From Laccaria trichodermophora (lineage: Eukaryota; Basidiomycota; Agaricomycetes; Agaricales; Hydnangiaceae), in the NCBI GenBank assembly GCA_018417955.1, contig JACTVC010000001.1, forward strand, positions 2,604,001 to 2,668,000: a stretch of DNA of 64,000 nt. Direction: 5' to 3'. Below the pieces are notes generated by a model. That model was not told the DNA's origin, did not search any database, and saw only the letters and a program-made list of their open reading frames with translations. The stretch's first letter is position 1; the number at the start of each line of letters is the position of its first letter. Positions 21,125-32,820 of the stretch are shown piece after piece. Position numbers and translations under genes: made by a program.

Positions 21125-23150
21125 ACAGCCTTAACGACGTGTGCGCAAATACAATCCCATGCTCATCTGCCGCCTTGACACACTCCTTGTCCATTACACT
21201 CCCACTTGCCGCCGCAAGGTATCTCACCCCGCTCTTCCGTGCACGATGCACATTATCCGGGAACGGGAAGAACGCATCGCTAGAACATGCAACCCCATCC
21301 AACTTACCCGCCCATCCCCTCTTTACATCCTCTTCCAATGCTGGCACCTTGCCCTCGAAAAAAGACTCCCACCATTCCTTCTCCCCGCCCTCCAACACTT
21401 CCCCACTGACAAATAGGTCGATGGCGTTGGCTTTTTCTGCGCGTTTTAAAAAGGGGGAGCAAGGACCCGTGGGTGGTGGCAGAGCCACCAGAGATCGGCT
21501 TTCCCACCGGCGAGACGGGTACAGTGGATATGCAATTGTTGGCCTGCACCGATGCCGATGATGGACCCATGGAAGGCGTACTATGCGACGCTGTTGGATT
21601 GGGTGTAGTTCAAAGCGAGTGTGGCGACGATGAGGTCTGTGACCGCGCTTGACGGGAGCTGGGGATGACTTGATTAGTGAGTGGCGATGAAGGCCAAAGA
21701 AATTATGGACCTCCTTGTTCTTGGTGACGATGTTTGAGAAGAAAGAAGGCTGGATCTTACAGTCATTCCTGTTTTGCTGGAGGTGGATACCGTACATCTA
21801 CTTCGTCTCGATTCTGGGGGGGACATAGTTTGGATCAATCTGAATCCACTCATTTGCACTTCATCTGTCTCACAAATAAGATGGGAGTACTCACCTGAAA
21901 AACACAATATTTCCCTGCTTTCTTCTTCTTCAACACATTGAGCGCGTCATCTGCGTACCCAGGCGCAATAATCCCATCAGAGACTTCGCACGCGAGATGA
22001 TACGTGCAGTAGCGAGATCACATGGAGCCGAAAGGGCGATAAAGTCGCCAAAGGAGGACATACGGTCCGCACCTGACAGGTTAGGTTCAAGTGAGCTCTA
22101 CAAAATGATGACAGAGAACGTACCTAGAGCTCTAGCATATGCACAAGCGAGCGGGGTCAAAGGTTTCTTGACTCTGTAGACCCTTTTCTCTGTCTCTGTG
22201 AGCTCGACGCCGACAGCTGCACCCGTGGGTGAAACATGCTTGAAGGACGCGGTGGCCAGGAGATTGAGGGCCTTTTGGAATTCTTTGACGAGGGCGTAGG
22301 AGTTGAGCGCGTCGAGGAGGTTGATGCATCCAGGTGATCCGCTCAGCACTATCAAATCAGTACATTTTCGCCACAATTTGACGAATAAGAGAGAAAAACC
22401 CACCTCTGAACGAAAGCTCTCCCTCGGAGACATACGCCTGCGCGGGCTTTTGATGCGGGTTCGCACCATACCTAAGCGTGATCCTCTGGACTGGCCCTGC
22501 CAACTTCTCAGCTGGCAACTCGGCGCTAGCGTATTGTTCCCTGAAATACCGGCTAATGGCCTCGTTGTATCTTGCGGTCATCCGGAAAGCTTTCAGCGCA
22601 AGAGACGCTCTCAGTCCCTGCCCTACGTCTCCTTGCCCATCCTTCCACGCACCGAGGAAGGTTTTGTAATCTTCCGGATCGGAGAGGACGGAGACGCGCT
22701 CATGGTCCTTTGCCGTGGCGCGGACAAGTGTCACTCCCCAATATCGACCTTTTCGACTGCGTCTGCTAGAGTACAGTTTGGCCTGGCGATTGTTTCGGTG
22801 AATAAATAGAGGTTGCAGACGACGATGGAGATTGGGGAGATATTTTGCGCTTTGAGGTTTTCAGAGTCCAATGGGAAGTTTCATGCAATGATTCCTGTTT
22901 TTGTCCTATGAGTAAATTTAGGTAGATATATGGGTGGGAGGGGGATACGAACCACCGTGTACTGCAGGGTCAAGCGTTTTGACTCGTCCGCCTAGCATTT
23001 CTGGGGATGGTGATGTCCGATACGTTCCTTTTTCCATCATCGTAACTAAAAGAATCGACCATTGAAAAAGAAAAAGAGCCTACTCAATGAGAATTCCTGC
23101 ATCTCTTATTTTCTTCGCCGTTCCTCCAGATCTTAGAGGAATCGTGAGAG
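21125..23150 (-). pseudogene. ade16/ade17-like: Decayed bifunctional purine biosynthesis gene (AICAR transformylase/IMP cyclohydrolase)
   Basis: Pieces of ATIC can be followed from about 23150 to 21125 in several frames. They are GGTAKKIRDAGILIE and GGRVKTLDPAVHGG (IMP cyclohydrolase N-terminus), NLYLFTETIARPNCTLADAV, TLVRATAKDHERVSVLSDP, then [31 protein letters not shown] and [16 protein letters not shown] (transformylase). The end is SSDAFFPFPDNVHRARKSGV with a normal C-terminus LRLYHH. Frameshifts lie near 22730 (VDIG/VTLVRA), near 23010, and in the [18 protein letters not shown] stretch (about 21480-21600). A TAG lies after SNSVA. The first residues of MGS are missing. Introns remain, so it is a DNA-level duplicate, not a retrocopy. 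The working gene must be elsewhere. Confidence 0.85.
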
Positions 23151-23289
23151 ATCAAGAGACGGTGTGACCGATCTGTGACGAGGCTGAGAGTAGACCTGTC
23201 CCCTTTCCCTTATACCTTTCTCTGGCGATATACCCAGGACATACCCCTCGTGCACTACTTCCCCTATTCTTTACCCGCCGTACACCAAC

Positions 23290-24205
23290 ATGTCTACAAA
23301 CGTCATTGTAAACGCACACATTGTTCAAGAGATTGCGACGGAAACTCTAGCTATACCTGTGACTTGCACTGCGAATCTGACCGTTCTCGACATTGCTCAT
23401 TCGACGGAGCAACAAGACTCTCTCCGTCCATTCAGTGGCATATCCCTTATCTCACCTTCACCATCCGAGGCACTCGAAACGATCGTCACGCTCGGTACCG
23501 ATTTGGATCCTCTAAGTTTGACTTTCTCTGTGCCACCCAACGACGCATCTATGGATGCTGTGCAGACCCTCCGCAAAGAGCTACTGGAACTGAGTGGCAA
23601 GGTATCGGTCCTTCAAGGGGAATCAAGAACTAAATCTGAACAAATATCTACGCTCGAGGGAAAAGTCTCCGAACTGGAGGCAGATGTGGTACCACTAGCA
23701 GATGCGATACAGCTACGATGTGCGATGGATGTGTGGCTTCACGAAAACGGATTCAACGCGCAGAGCAGTCCTCGCAAACTCTGGATTTCCAGGAACAAAG
23801 CACGCCTGTCAAAGTCATTGCAGATGCCAGAAGCAGAACTTGAAGACTTTTTCGAGTATGATTATTCCCCCCTATTTGTACCTATTCTGACTTCTGACTT
23901 CAGGCGTTATCGACGATTGGGCGACAGCAAGGCCCATATAGTCATGTCAAATGGCGTGGCGCGTGCCGTCACACGCGTTACGCAGAATCAAAACGACAAC
24001 GCCCGCTTCCATAATCTTTTCGGTTCCCTCTTCAAGCACACAGTCGACGCAGAGTTGGATCAAGCCCAAGTCTATGTTACACGCCTTGATTCAGGGAGGG
24101 ATGTCCCGCCGTCGGAAAGGAAAAAGAAATTACGCAAAGCCTTGGTGTAAGTAGTCCTTTGATTTTATCCCAAATTATGCCACTGATATTTTCCCAACAA
24201 GATGA
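23290..24205 (+). CDS. Family A coiled-coil protein, copy 2
   Basis: Exons 23290-23855, 23904-24146 and 24202-24205 give 270 residues. If the second intron is not spliced the frame ends at 24150 with nearly the same protein. Start MSTNVIVNAHIVQEIATET. Residues 1-90 contain SISLISPSPSEALETIV-like Ser/Pro sequence; residues 95-140 form a coiled coil (LRKELLELSGKVSVLQ, LEGKVSELEADVVPL). The conserved C-terminal module follows (RKLWISRNKARLSKS, EAELEDFFERYRRLG, SNGVARAVTRVTQN, TVDAELDQAQVYVTRL). A near-identical copy lies in two pieces at 46005-46655 and 52893-53107. It sits 100 bp upstream of the copy 3 fragment. Function unknown. Confidence 0.6.
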
Positions 24206-24292
24206 TCAATTTCCTCGCACAAAAGGGACGCATACACTCTACACTATTCCTTTATATTATTAGACATGTAATTTTGATCGTTTTGTCAGACA

Positions 24293-24702
24293 ATGAAACC
24301 TAGACTATGTAGAATGATCAACCTTCTCGAGTTCAATGAGCCTCCACCAAGAGGCAATTCTGATGAAGACTGCACGAAGTACGTCTTTGTGCGTGCTTGC
24401 TCTTCGCGTGTTATTTTCTTTTCGTACATGCCATGCGTACATAGGTTCATCCAGGATCGTTCACGCGTCGAGGGTTGAGTGGGGAGTGCTCTATACGCTG
24501 CCGTCCAATATCGTTGCACGCACCATCACTCGCGTTACTGATGACGACGAGCGGTCTATCTTTGAAACTTTGTTTCTACTGGAACTGGGTCATATCATTG
24601 ATGATGATTTATAAGATGGGTGCCCATTCGTATTCGACGTGGTTGGCTGTGTAAGGACGAGCCGGCATGAGGTACTTGACAATCTGCGGCTCTGCAGTTG
24701 AA
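24293..24702 (+). pseudogene. Family A subfamily II, copy 3 (C-terminal fragment)
   Basis: The last exon reads RIVHASRVEWGVLY, SNIVARTITRVTDDDERS, LFLLELGHIIDDDL and then TAA, where copy 4 has the codons for ELEDG. The frame beyond the stop still encodes DGCPFVFDVVGCVRTSRHE and ends at the same point as copy 4. Upstream, NLLEFNEPPPRGNSDEDC may be the end of the preceding exon, with an intron beginning GTACGTC. The N-terminal half is absent. It faces the small gene at 24830-25219, as copy 4 faces its twin. Confidence 0.7.
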
Positions 24703-24829
24703 GTTAGCCTCTACTCCCAATACCTCATTTGATTTTTCAGAATAGTGACTATTCTCTTCAGCTATACCATACACAGCGCACTTGCAAAATATTGTTAACT
24801 CAAGCTCTGGAAGTTAAGTACGCTTCCAG

Positions 24830-25219
24830 TTATGAGACTAAGAAACTCTTCGGGACTTTGCCATCGGGGAACGCCTCCATAGTGAGATCCATAAGACGAC
24901 GACGACATTCTTTCTTCAATAAATCGGCACGGGAAGGACCGTTGACCCCCTCGTCTGGCTGGAGAGTGACTGAGAGCATTCATTAAAATCACTGAACCAG
25001 GGAAAATATTACGGTTGACTTACTGTCAGACAGCAAGGCATGTTCAGCCTCTTCATTAGCTTTAGCATGCCTGGCTTCGTCCTCCTCATATACTGCCTGC
25101 ATGAGATCCTCAACTGAGATCTTAATGTTCAATTTGATGAGTGCGGCCGCGAGGGAGGGGATATGAATGATCTGATCCTTGCAACTGGCTAAAGGTAGAG
25201 CGTGGCTATGGGGAACCAT
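24830..25219 (-). CDS. Small protein of unknown function (gene s, copy A)
   Basis: Two exons, 25219-25024 and 24969-24830, with donor GTAAGT and acceptor TCTCAG, give 111 residues. It reads MVPHSHALPLASCKDQIIHI, then LAAALIKLNIKISVEDLMQA and a charged helix (EEDEARHAKANEEAEHALL). Exon 2 has ITLQPDEGVNG and RADLLKKECRRRLMDLT. The exon 1 length (196 nt) and junctions are identical in the inverted copy at 35088-35468, and most differences keep the frame, which argues for a real gene. It is helical and highly charged with no signal peptide. Function not recognised. It is convergent with a family A gene in each copy. Confidence 0.55.
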
Positions 25220-25275
25220 TAAGAAACAGAGTCTAAGATACTAAAGATATACCCCTCACGCACCTCCTAATATAT

Positions 25276-25350
25276 GCGCAGATAGGGGATTCGAACCCTC
25301 ACTTCCACGGCAGGAACGTGTGTGCTGACGACCATTGCACCTATCTGCCC
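25276..25350 (-). tRNA. tRNA-like gene, probable tRNA-Arg(CCT), copy A
   Basis: 75 nt with internal promoter boxes: an A box around TAGGTGCAATGG and a B box GGGTTCGAATCC. The acceptor pairs GGGCAGA with TCTGCGC with a single G-G mismatch. The D stem GTGC/GCAC is perfect. The anticodon stem ACACG/CGTGG encloses loop TTCCTGC, giving anticodon CCT. The T stem has a mismatch and there is no base between the D and anticodon stems, so it may be a pseudogene or part of a tRNA-derived repeat. A second copy is at 34953-35027. Confidence 0.5.
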
Positions 25351-25506
25351 TAAATTTCCTATGGGTTGTCGTTTCTGCTCTGGGTGATTGCAAGCACAAC
25401 ACAAGCAAGGTTGTCTGTTTTTTGAATTAGGAGAGGTTGCGATTCATTAAGATGTGGGCCGCTGCTGTATAAGTTATTGGGTGCGGCGTATCCTGAAAGT
25501 TATCAT

Positions 25507-25592
25507 CGACGGTGTAATGGTCAACACTTCCACATTCGACCCAGTCAAATCATGGAGATGAAGGTTCGAATCCTTCTCTGCACATTGGGTAG
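25507..25592 (+). pseudogene. tRNA-like 2, copy A (acceptor stem lost)
   Basis: The B box/T arm (GAAGGTTCGAATCCTTC) is a perfect five-pair stem. The D arm GTGTAATGGTCAACAC is intact, but the 5' acceptor strand reads ATCGAC instead of GGGCAGAT as in the copy at 34661-34741. A further partial 5' half (GGGTAGATGGTGTAAAGGTC) follows at about 25684-25706. Confidence 0.55.
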
Positions 25593-25802
25593 GGGAAATG
25601 TTTTAACCAGTCCGCTTCGTTTTGCATGTTCCCTTGCCTCGGCGTTCGCGAACGCGGAGCAAAGCGCAAATATTTTCAAGAATTGGGTAGATGGTGTAAA
25701 GGTCAGCTTTTTTATATACCGATAATATTAATCCCCTTTTCCCCCTCCCAACACCAAAATGGTTATCTCCTCATTGGTGCACCATGACAAGCTGCAAAAA
25801 AG

Positions 25803-25878
25803 ACCCCTGATTAATATAATGTCATTTCACGTCCGGTACATTGCTACTCCTTAATATGCTTCCCTGTAATATGTATAT
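25803..25878 (+). repeat. Short dispersed repeat, copy 2 (partner at 5428-5510)
   Basis: Begins CCCTGATTAATATAATG and runs through TCCGGTACATTGCTACTCC. It starts exactly where homology between the two inverted arms stops, about 50 bp beyond the stop codon of the dehydrogenase gene. Confidence 0.8.
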
Positions 25879-25929
25879 CAATACAAATAATAGAGACGCC
25901 GCTTTCGAAATTGTGGATAACCTCTCGAT

Positions 25930-27156
25930 CTACTTCTCCACGATAAATTGGCAAGTTCCGGTGCGTTCAAGGTCACGTAAATTCTTGATCGTCGTCTCAC
26001 CAATGTTCTCGAGAGCTTCCTTGGTGAGGAAGGCTTGATGACCACTGTTGCTGAAAGTCAGAAGAGAAATGAAGACCATGTTGCAAAATTAGATCTCACG
26101 TCATGAACACATTATAAAAAGTAAGAAGCCGAGCAAAAGTATCGTCGGTGATCACTTTGGCGCTGGAATCCGCGAAGAAGTATGACGATTCTCTTTCGTA
26201 GACATCCAACCCAACAGCAGATATGTGGCCGCTCTTTAGTCCTCTATGTGAGTCGTCAGTGTTTGGAACGGCATCAAAGGTGGGTAGCATACCGAATCAA
26301 CGCGTAAGAATCAATCAAGCCACCTCGCGAGGTATTGATTATCACGACACCCTTCTTCATTTTCGCGATCGCATCATCGTTGATGATGTATGTCGTACTA
26401 GCATTAAGGGGACAATGCAAGCTGATGATGTCGGACTGAACGAAAAGTTCGTCGAGGGTATCCACGTAGGATATGCCATACTCCTCGGCAAGATTCGAAG
26501 GATAGGGATCGTACGCAACCACCTTGGCGTTGAAGCCTCTCGCAAGGATCTTGCCAGTCAACAGGCCAATCCTCCCCGTTCCGATCAGGCCTATGGTCTT
26601 CCCGGAAATGTTGAACCCCAGCAAGCCATCTAGGAGGAAGTTGCCCTCGCGTACGCGGTTGTAGGCCTTGTGGTATTTCCGGACTACAGTCATAATCATC
26701 CCAACTGTGAACTCTGCCACGGCTTCAGGAGAATACGCTGGGACTCGAGCGACTTTGATACCGAACTTCGCGGCGGCCTCGAGATCGACGTTGTTGTAGC
26801 CTGCGCATCGAAGAGCGATGAATCTCTGGGGTAAAACAGTGAGTGGATTAGGTTGTTGGCGATCGCGATGATCCAGAGCAAAGAACGTATACGTACTACA
26901 TTGAGCCTGGCAAGCTGTTCAATCACACCAGCATCGCAGATGTCGTTGACGAATATGCACACCGCGTCATGACCGCAGGCTAGGATGGCTGTCTTTTCGT
27001 CGAGGAGCGCGTCGAAAAACGAGAATTTCACGTCGCTATCTTCACCGTTGCTGTCGTTGAGCGATTTGACATCATACTGTGGACGTAAAGGCCTATTTGT
27101 GACGACAATGATGGCCGAGTTCCCACCTTTTGCACACCAAATACCGCGACTTTCAT
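25930..27156 (-). CDS. D-lactate dehydrogenase-like D-isomer-specific 2-hydroxyacid dehydrogenase
   Basis: Five exons can be followed from ATG 27156 ([10 protein letters not shown]) to the stop at 25930-25932. Introns begin GTGGGA (27126), GTACGTATACG (about 26897), GTATGCTACCC (about 26292) and GTGAGATC (about 26100). The NAD-binding Rossmann motif is [14 protein letters not shown]. Catalytic-region motifs include [17 protein letters not shown] (Arg), [21 protein letters not shown] and the His in [12 protein letters not shown]. The fit is to fermentative D-LDH of the bacterial LdhA type: NADH-dependent reduction of pyruvate to D-lactate in the cytosol, although other 2-keto acids are possible. 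All expected blocks are present and no lesion was seen. It lies beside, not inside, the inverted duplication. Confidence 0.85.
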
Positions 27157-27239
27157 GATGGGTAGTTAGAATTGGTTTAGAAGTTTCGGCGCTCTTCCAC
27201 GCTTGATATGTAAATGACCAGAATAACATATCGTACACA

Positions 27240-28519
27240 TTCGAATATCACGCTCAAAGCAACAGATCAAACGAATGCCATCCCAGCGCCATTCACAAAG
27301 AGACATTGATTGTTAAGCCTGGTTAAGCCCGGCCCCTGCATTGGCTCTCCAAGAACTGAACGTTCAGGTCTAGAACTGGATGCCTCGCCCGTAGATGTCA
27401 ATGCGCACACGAACGTTCGAGATTATCCTTGGCTTAGCGAATAAGGTTCAAGGAATGTTTGGTATAGGAGAGAGCAGGAGCGATGGTCGCACTGGGGTCG
27501 AGGTCTCGTTTGGCAGCTCGCTGCCGCCATCACAGGGCCGATGAGAATTGCATGTCGCTGATCCTAAAATCCTCTCAAAACTTCACCAGGTCCAACCCCA
27601 ATTTATTATCAATTTGCGATAATTTGCAGCTCTTGCAGGCCCTTGCTTGTTCTTTGGAATTTGGACCTTGATGCTTGATTATGGGAATCAGCTTGTACCA
27701 TCAAGATTAACATCGTTGATTCGTACGACATGCCTGGATGGATTTCCACACAGCGGCTTTCTCTGAATGAAGTAGCCAAGCATGGACCCGCGCATCCTCC
27801 AGTGTCTTACATCTTTGCCAGCTGCAGTGACTGAAAGGCATGAGGAATGTCCATGGTGTCGTCGATACCTACTAACCTTTAGCACAGATAACGCCAAAAT
27901 AGTGACACCGAGCGCAGCACTGGCCACCGTCGGCAGCAGTGTGCTGATGGAAGATAAAACAGGTCCACTCACCAACTATCTTCCCTTAGCTGAGAGCATC
28001 GAAGAGCTAAGTGAGATTCCGGGGAGAGTATTGCCATTGGATAGTAGCCGCGCTCGTAATCGCGTCGCGTGACCGATTGTTGCGTGAACATCGTGACATC
28101 CGTCACACGGGATTCGATCATCGGCTCGTCAAACGGATATCTCGACCTTGTGGCTTTGAGCCTTTGTGCACTTGCCACTACTTGCTTGCTCCAATTTTGG
28201 ACTATCTAGAAGGAATTCACATCTGGCGCTTCCTCCCAAAAAAGTTGGGCCCAATGTTGTCCGGGTGGCCACTCTCAGCCTTCGAAATGATTCTGATCCG
28301 TGCATGGGGAAAGCTGGGGGCCCATATTTATGCCGTGGTTCCTGAAACGATGAGGGTACTTCGCCTATCTTGAATACGCTCTCATGTCCATCAACAGGTA
28401 CGAGATTTACAAGTCAGTTTGTCAGGCTTATCACACCCGCAGGTCGGCCTCATTCTGGGTACATAAACGAAGATGAACCATGGTCCATCATCGGTTCTTC
28501 ACCCTACCTCTTTCTCAAG
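27240..28519. other. Intergenic/unrecognised stretch upstream of carboxylesterase 1
   Basis: Possible minus-strand exons exist at 27969-28178 and 27688-27975 (one with a hydrophobic segment, VASAALGVTILALSVL), but no coherent gene could be built. The last roughly 300 bp (about 28200-28519) resemble, in reverse, the stretch upstream of carboxylesterase 2 (about 61756-62050), so the esterase duplication included its promoter. Confidence 0.4.
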
Positions 28520-30806
28520 ATGGCATCGCCATCCCTGACATTGTCTGCCTTTCTCGTCTTGGCCTGCGCTGTAGGGACATCCGCAAGTCCAAGCGTTGTC
28601 AACGTCGTAGATTTGGGATATGCAAAGTATCAAGGCTCCGTAAATCCCACTTCGAAGGACACCGAGTTTCTGGGAATGCGATATGCCGCGCCTCCTACAG
28701 GTAAGCTGTTTAATGACCTTAGGTATGGCTGAATTTCACGCTGAAGTTTCTACTAGGGACACTACGTTGGAGAGAACCGCAAGCACCTGCCACAACCAGC
28801 GGGGTACAGCTAGCCAACTCGCAACCAAATCAGTGCTACCAGAGTACCCTAGGAGTGGCCCCCACATCTCCATTCAGGACTTCCGCAGTTTTGCGCAGAG
28901 ACACGCCCATCTCTGAGGATTGTCTTTTCCTAAAGTATGTTCCTCCTTTTTCAGTACTCTTTCTTTACCTCTTATTAAAATTTTAACCAAGTGTTTGGGT
29001 TCCCGGAACTCTTCAACCAAACCGAAAGCTGCCTGTCCTCTTTTGGATTCATGGGTATTTATGCTTCTTTTGAGCTTTTTGCCGAGCTAATTCCTTGATA
29101 TAGCGGTGGTTACACTTTAGGAAGTGCCTCCGGTGCGATCCCCGGCGTGTTTGACGGAAGTGATCTCATCAAGGAAGCTGGAGGAAATGTTGTCGTTGTT
29201 GTCATACAATACCGACTAGGTGTGCTTGGGTTTTTATCGAGTTCACAAATCAAGGCAAATGGAGCGTTGAATGCCGGTCTTTGTACGCCGTTTTCCCTTT
29301 CTTTCAGAGTCACGTTAATGAATGTTCTTAGTGGATTAACAATTTGCCCTCAAGTGGGTGCAACAACATGTGGGTTCTCATCAATTTTGATCCTACTTTT
29401 TGGAAGTGTTGAATTCTGGCCCTCGCAGATCAGCAAGTTTGGAGGCGACCCAACCAAAGTTACCATTTGGGGAGAATCCGCAGGAGCTGGTTCCGTCGTC
29501 CAACACATCGTTGCGAACAATGGAAATACCTACCCTCCACTCTTCAGAGGCGCAATGACGAGCTCTACTTTCTTACCTTCGCAATATAATTATAACGATA
29601 GAATTCCACAGGTAAGTTCCGAATGAATTCTTTCTCGCCTAATTTGATATTTACCTTTTTCAGTCCTATTATAACAGTGTTGTCACCCAAACAAAGTGCT
29701 TGATATCCTTCTGTAAACTCTCTCAAGGGTACTGACGGGAACTTGATATAGGTGCAATTCCGTAGCAGATACCCTTAGCTGTCTCCGCAACGTCGACGCG
29801 ACAGTTCTTCAAGCTGCAAATATGAACATCGCGGCGAGCGTTTTCTACGGCACATGGGCCCCACAGCCTGTCGTTGACGGAACGTTCATAACTGATCGGC
29901 CCAGCGTCCTCCTGAAAAATGGAAAAATCAACGGAGTGGGTCCTTCCATTGGGCTCTCGTTTGTAGGCGATGGTTATTGACGGAGATAATCACAGAAAAT
30001 GTTACTTTCGATAGTGAACAGCCATGAAGGCGACGCTTTCGTGGATCAGACTACGGCTGCTACCGTTCAGGTCCCTAATTATATTGCAAACCTCTTCCCA
30101 AATCTCGGAGCACAAGACATTGTGGCGGCCGCTAAGCTCTATCAAGGTCTTGGAAGCAACATAGAACAGGCAAATCTAATTGCGGGGGAGCGTGAGTTTG
30201 TTTCCTAGCATATCAAAGGACTAAAGCCAAGAATTTTCTCTCTTCGTAGCCATTCTCGTCTGTCCCACATATCACCTCCTCAAGGCTTTCAGCGGACGTG
30301 TGTTCAAGGTGCCTTGCGTTCATTTGAAGAAGACCCGTCACTGACGGGATTTTGCGAACATAGGGCGAATTCGCCGTCCCTCCTGCACTCCACGGGGCTG
30401 ACGTCAACTACTACTTCACTTCGTACGTCAACGATCTTCCCCAAAAATCTCCCATCCACCAACCCAATTTTTTCGTTCAAACAGGTTCATGCCCGCCGGA
30501 ACATCCATCAACGCGCCCTTACAAACCGCATTCTCAGGCGGATTCGCAAACTTTGTTCAGAACCTCGACCCGAATGTCAAATCGAGCGGCCCAAACATCA
30601 CGCCTCGCTGGAATACGTGGAGCTCGCAGCAGCACAATGAGATGCTGTTCAATGTAACGGCGGCGGGTGCGGCGGATGTTCATGCTTTCCAGACAAATGT
30701 CAACGTTGCGCATATGTTTTTCCTTTTTTTCGTTGTGGAAGGTGCTGGAGTGCTGATGAAACAACGTAGGTTTTGGGAGAGCGTTGGCGCGTCGACGGCT
30801 GTTTGA
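28520..30806 (+). CDS. Secreted type-B carboxylesterase/lipase 1
   Basis: Start MASPSLTLSAFLVLACAVG, a clear signal peptide. About nine short introns are needed; for example one follows PPTG (GTAAGC...CTAG) and one follows VTQTK (GTGCTTG...ATAG). The alpha/beta-hydrolase core shows GGYTLGSASG (oxyanion hole region), the nucleophile elbow [12 protein letters not shown], the acid in VNSHEGDAFVDQ and the His in PALHGADVNYYF, so the Ser-Glu-His triad is complete. It also has the typical YRLGVLGFLSS and RDTPISEDCLFL. Family members hydrolyse carboxylic esters such as carotenoid or sterol esters outside the cell. The extreme C-terminus depends on an uncertain last intron near 30706-30740. A diverged inverted copy is at 59584-61755. 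Confidence 0.85.
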
Positions 30807-30979
30807 ATGGTTTATATATATACCCCTTTGGGCTTCTGATGGACTCGTATTTATCAATAAATATATGTACTTGTGTATGAACCTTTTTTTTTTTTGATGG
30901 AGGGCACACAATGAAAAAAATCAGTTCAAAAAAATGCGGCTTGCGATTGATAGTACAAGGCGGACCAACTTGGAAATCA

Positions 30980-32466
30980 TCAAAACTTGGCCTTGTCATT
31001 CTGCGCAAACCCATTAGGCAGATCCTCCATCTGCCCCACAATCTTATCCTTACTCCCCACCACTTCACCCTTCTGCGCCGCCACCTCCTCCTCACTAACC
31101 ACCCGCCCATCCACAGCTTGCTCCACCTCCTTCGCCACCTCTGCAAGCCACACCCCACCATCCTCCTTCGACTCGAGGTCGCGCCCGATAAGGCTCACAA
31201 ATACGCCTTTGTATAAGACGGGATAGGAGCCGACTTGGATGCCGTGGGGTTTAAGACGTTCTTGGAGGGATGTTAGGTAGGGTGCTATCATTGATTCTGC
31301 GCGTCTGCGGTGTGAAGTTTGTTAGAATGATTTTTTTTTAAAACGGGGTGGAGCGTACTCTGTAAAAACTTGTATCCGGAGAGGCCGCTCGCTCTTTGGT
31401 GGGAGGGGCAAAAAGGGAGTCAGGCCGTGCAGCATCTTTTGGAAGAGGGCGGGGATGCCGGGGAAGATGCATAGTTTTCCTTCGAGTCGTACTACAGGCT
31501 ACGTTTTTTGTCTTAATATTTTGTTATTGGAGGGCGTTGAATTGGCGTGTGCGTACCACCCAAATGTCCTCTCCCACAAAGATTACTTCTGCTTTTTCGG
31601 GGAAGAGCGCCATGCGTCGAGTAGCGGCGCGTTGTTGTGCATCTTGGGTGCCTACCCACTTGCGGTATTTGTTCATCTCTGACATGCGTCGGATAGTTTC
31701 TTCATGGTGAACGAGGTTTTGGTTGAAGGACTTTGCGAGGGACTGGTAAGTTATGTCTTTGACACGAGTTACTCTCCGAGTCCTTGGTCAAGTGAAGACA
31801 GGCGAACCGTCATGCGTAGGCCCAATCCCGCCACTCGTGATTACCAGATCGTACGCCTTGACCAGCCTCCTGCTAGCTTCGATGCTGGGAAATGTGTGAC
31901 GGTCAATTCTCGGCACACGACACCATATGACATGACGCACATCTCATCTTCGTTATCTGCAATGACTTCTATCCGCTTCCTGGAGATTCAAACCACTGGA
32001 CTCGTCAAAGATGATTCACAACTGCGAGACTTTGGGAGTAACGAACGTACAGCTCTACCCCGTGTACAAAGCAGTACTGCGCGAATGTATGCGAGTTGCG
32101 GTCATGAGTTTTTCCATTGAGAATTTCGTCTCTGTGGAAGCAAAGGTTATCAGCAGATGATCAGATGTGAATGTTTCAGAGAACGTACCCGATGATAAGA
32201 GCAGCGGCTGTTTTGATATACCGGTCTCCCCCGAGAGGATTTGGTGGTACGGGTGAAATGGGAAATACCACCTTTGGAGGGGTAGGAGATGGCCCCGAGC
32301 CGGAGGCGGAGTTTTGAGGTGGTGGTGGTGATGGTGATGGTGAGAAGGTGGACATTGCTGGGTGATATGTCGGAGCTGGTCGTCGTTGGCGTCGCAAGAG
32401 GACTGTTGAGGAGAAGAGTCTGGGTGTGCGTGTAAGAAGAGTGAAATTTGAGGAAAGGGAGCGCAT
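30980..32466 (-). CDS. Molybdopterin-binding (MoCF_biosynth) domain protein
   Basis: Start chosen at 32466 (MRSLSSNFTLLTRTPRLFS), an Arg/Ser-rich presequence that suggests mitochondrial import; an upstream ATG at 32559 and a downstream one are alternatives. After a Pro/Ser linker the domain reads AAALIIG, then GDEILNGKTHDRNSHTFA across an intron, IEVIADNEDEM, YDLVITSGGIGPTHDG, ITYQSLAKSFNQNL, RRMALFPEKAEVIFVGED and KLCIFPGIPALFQKML. The C-terminal exon (SMIAPYLTSLQERLKPHGI, GSYPVLYKGVFVSLIGRD) is the short helical part of fungal CinA/FAD-synthase-like MoCF proteins. A known family function is binding of molybdopterin or FAD-synthase-like chemistry; the substrate of this one is unknown. It is divergent from the Kre9-like gene at 32821. 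Confidence 0.75.
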
Positions 32467-32820
32467 TGAACAATTTTGAAAGCCTAGGGATTGCAGAGGT
32501 GCATTTATTAAATAAAGCGTACCTCTGAGAGCGGAGAGCGGGAGCTCCAATGAAATCACACCGCTCTTACGGTGTTACGTAATATTACTGTGAGCACGTG
32601 GTTTACATTGATGTCGAAGTTGGTCCGAAAAAGTGAGCAACTGCTTGACGACGACAACGACTTTTGCAACGAATTTGACGACTCCAACATCTGATTTCCC
32701 TCCTTTTATTCTCACCACTCGCAGATTTCGCCGTCTATTTAAATAATCACCAAAAAAACCCTCAACCGCGACCTCACGCTCTTTTCGAACCTCACGCTCC
32801 TTCGCAATCGATATTCTATC

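Larger units (their letters stand above)
24480..25800 (+). repeat. Arm A of a large inverted duplication
   Basis: From the last exon of family A copy 3 to the point GACAAGCTGCAAAAAA near 25800, this DNA matches 34446-35890 in reverse orientation: family A 3' exon, gene s, tRNA-like 1, tRNA-like 2, then CCCCTTTTCCCCCTCCC and the terminal GATAACCATTTTGG-type block. The arms are diverged by substitutions and small indels, so the event is not recent. About 8.6 kb of unique sequence lies between the arms. Confidence 0.85.

Noticed and set aside
27688..28178. Complete small membrane-protein gene on the minus strand
   Set aside because: Hydrophobic segment and possible introns exist, but no consistent start, frame or end could be built.
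30534..31161. Overlapping minus-strand ORFs rich in Arg/Trp opposite the end of esterase 1
   Set aside because: Antisense shadows of the esterase and MoCF exons, with no independent features.
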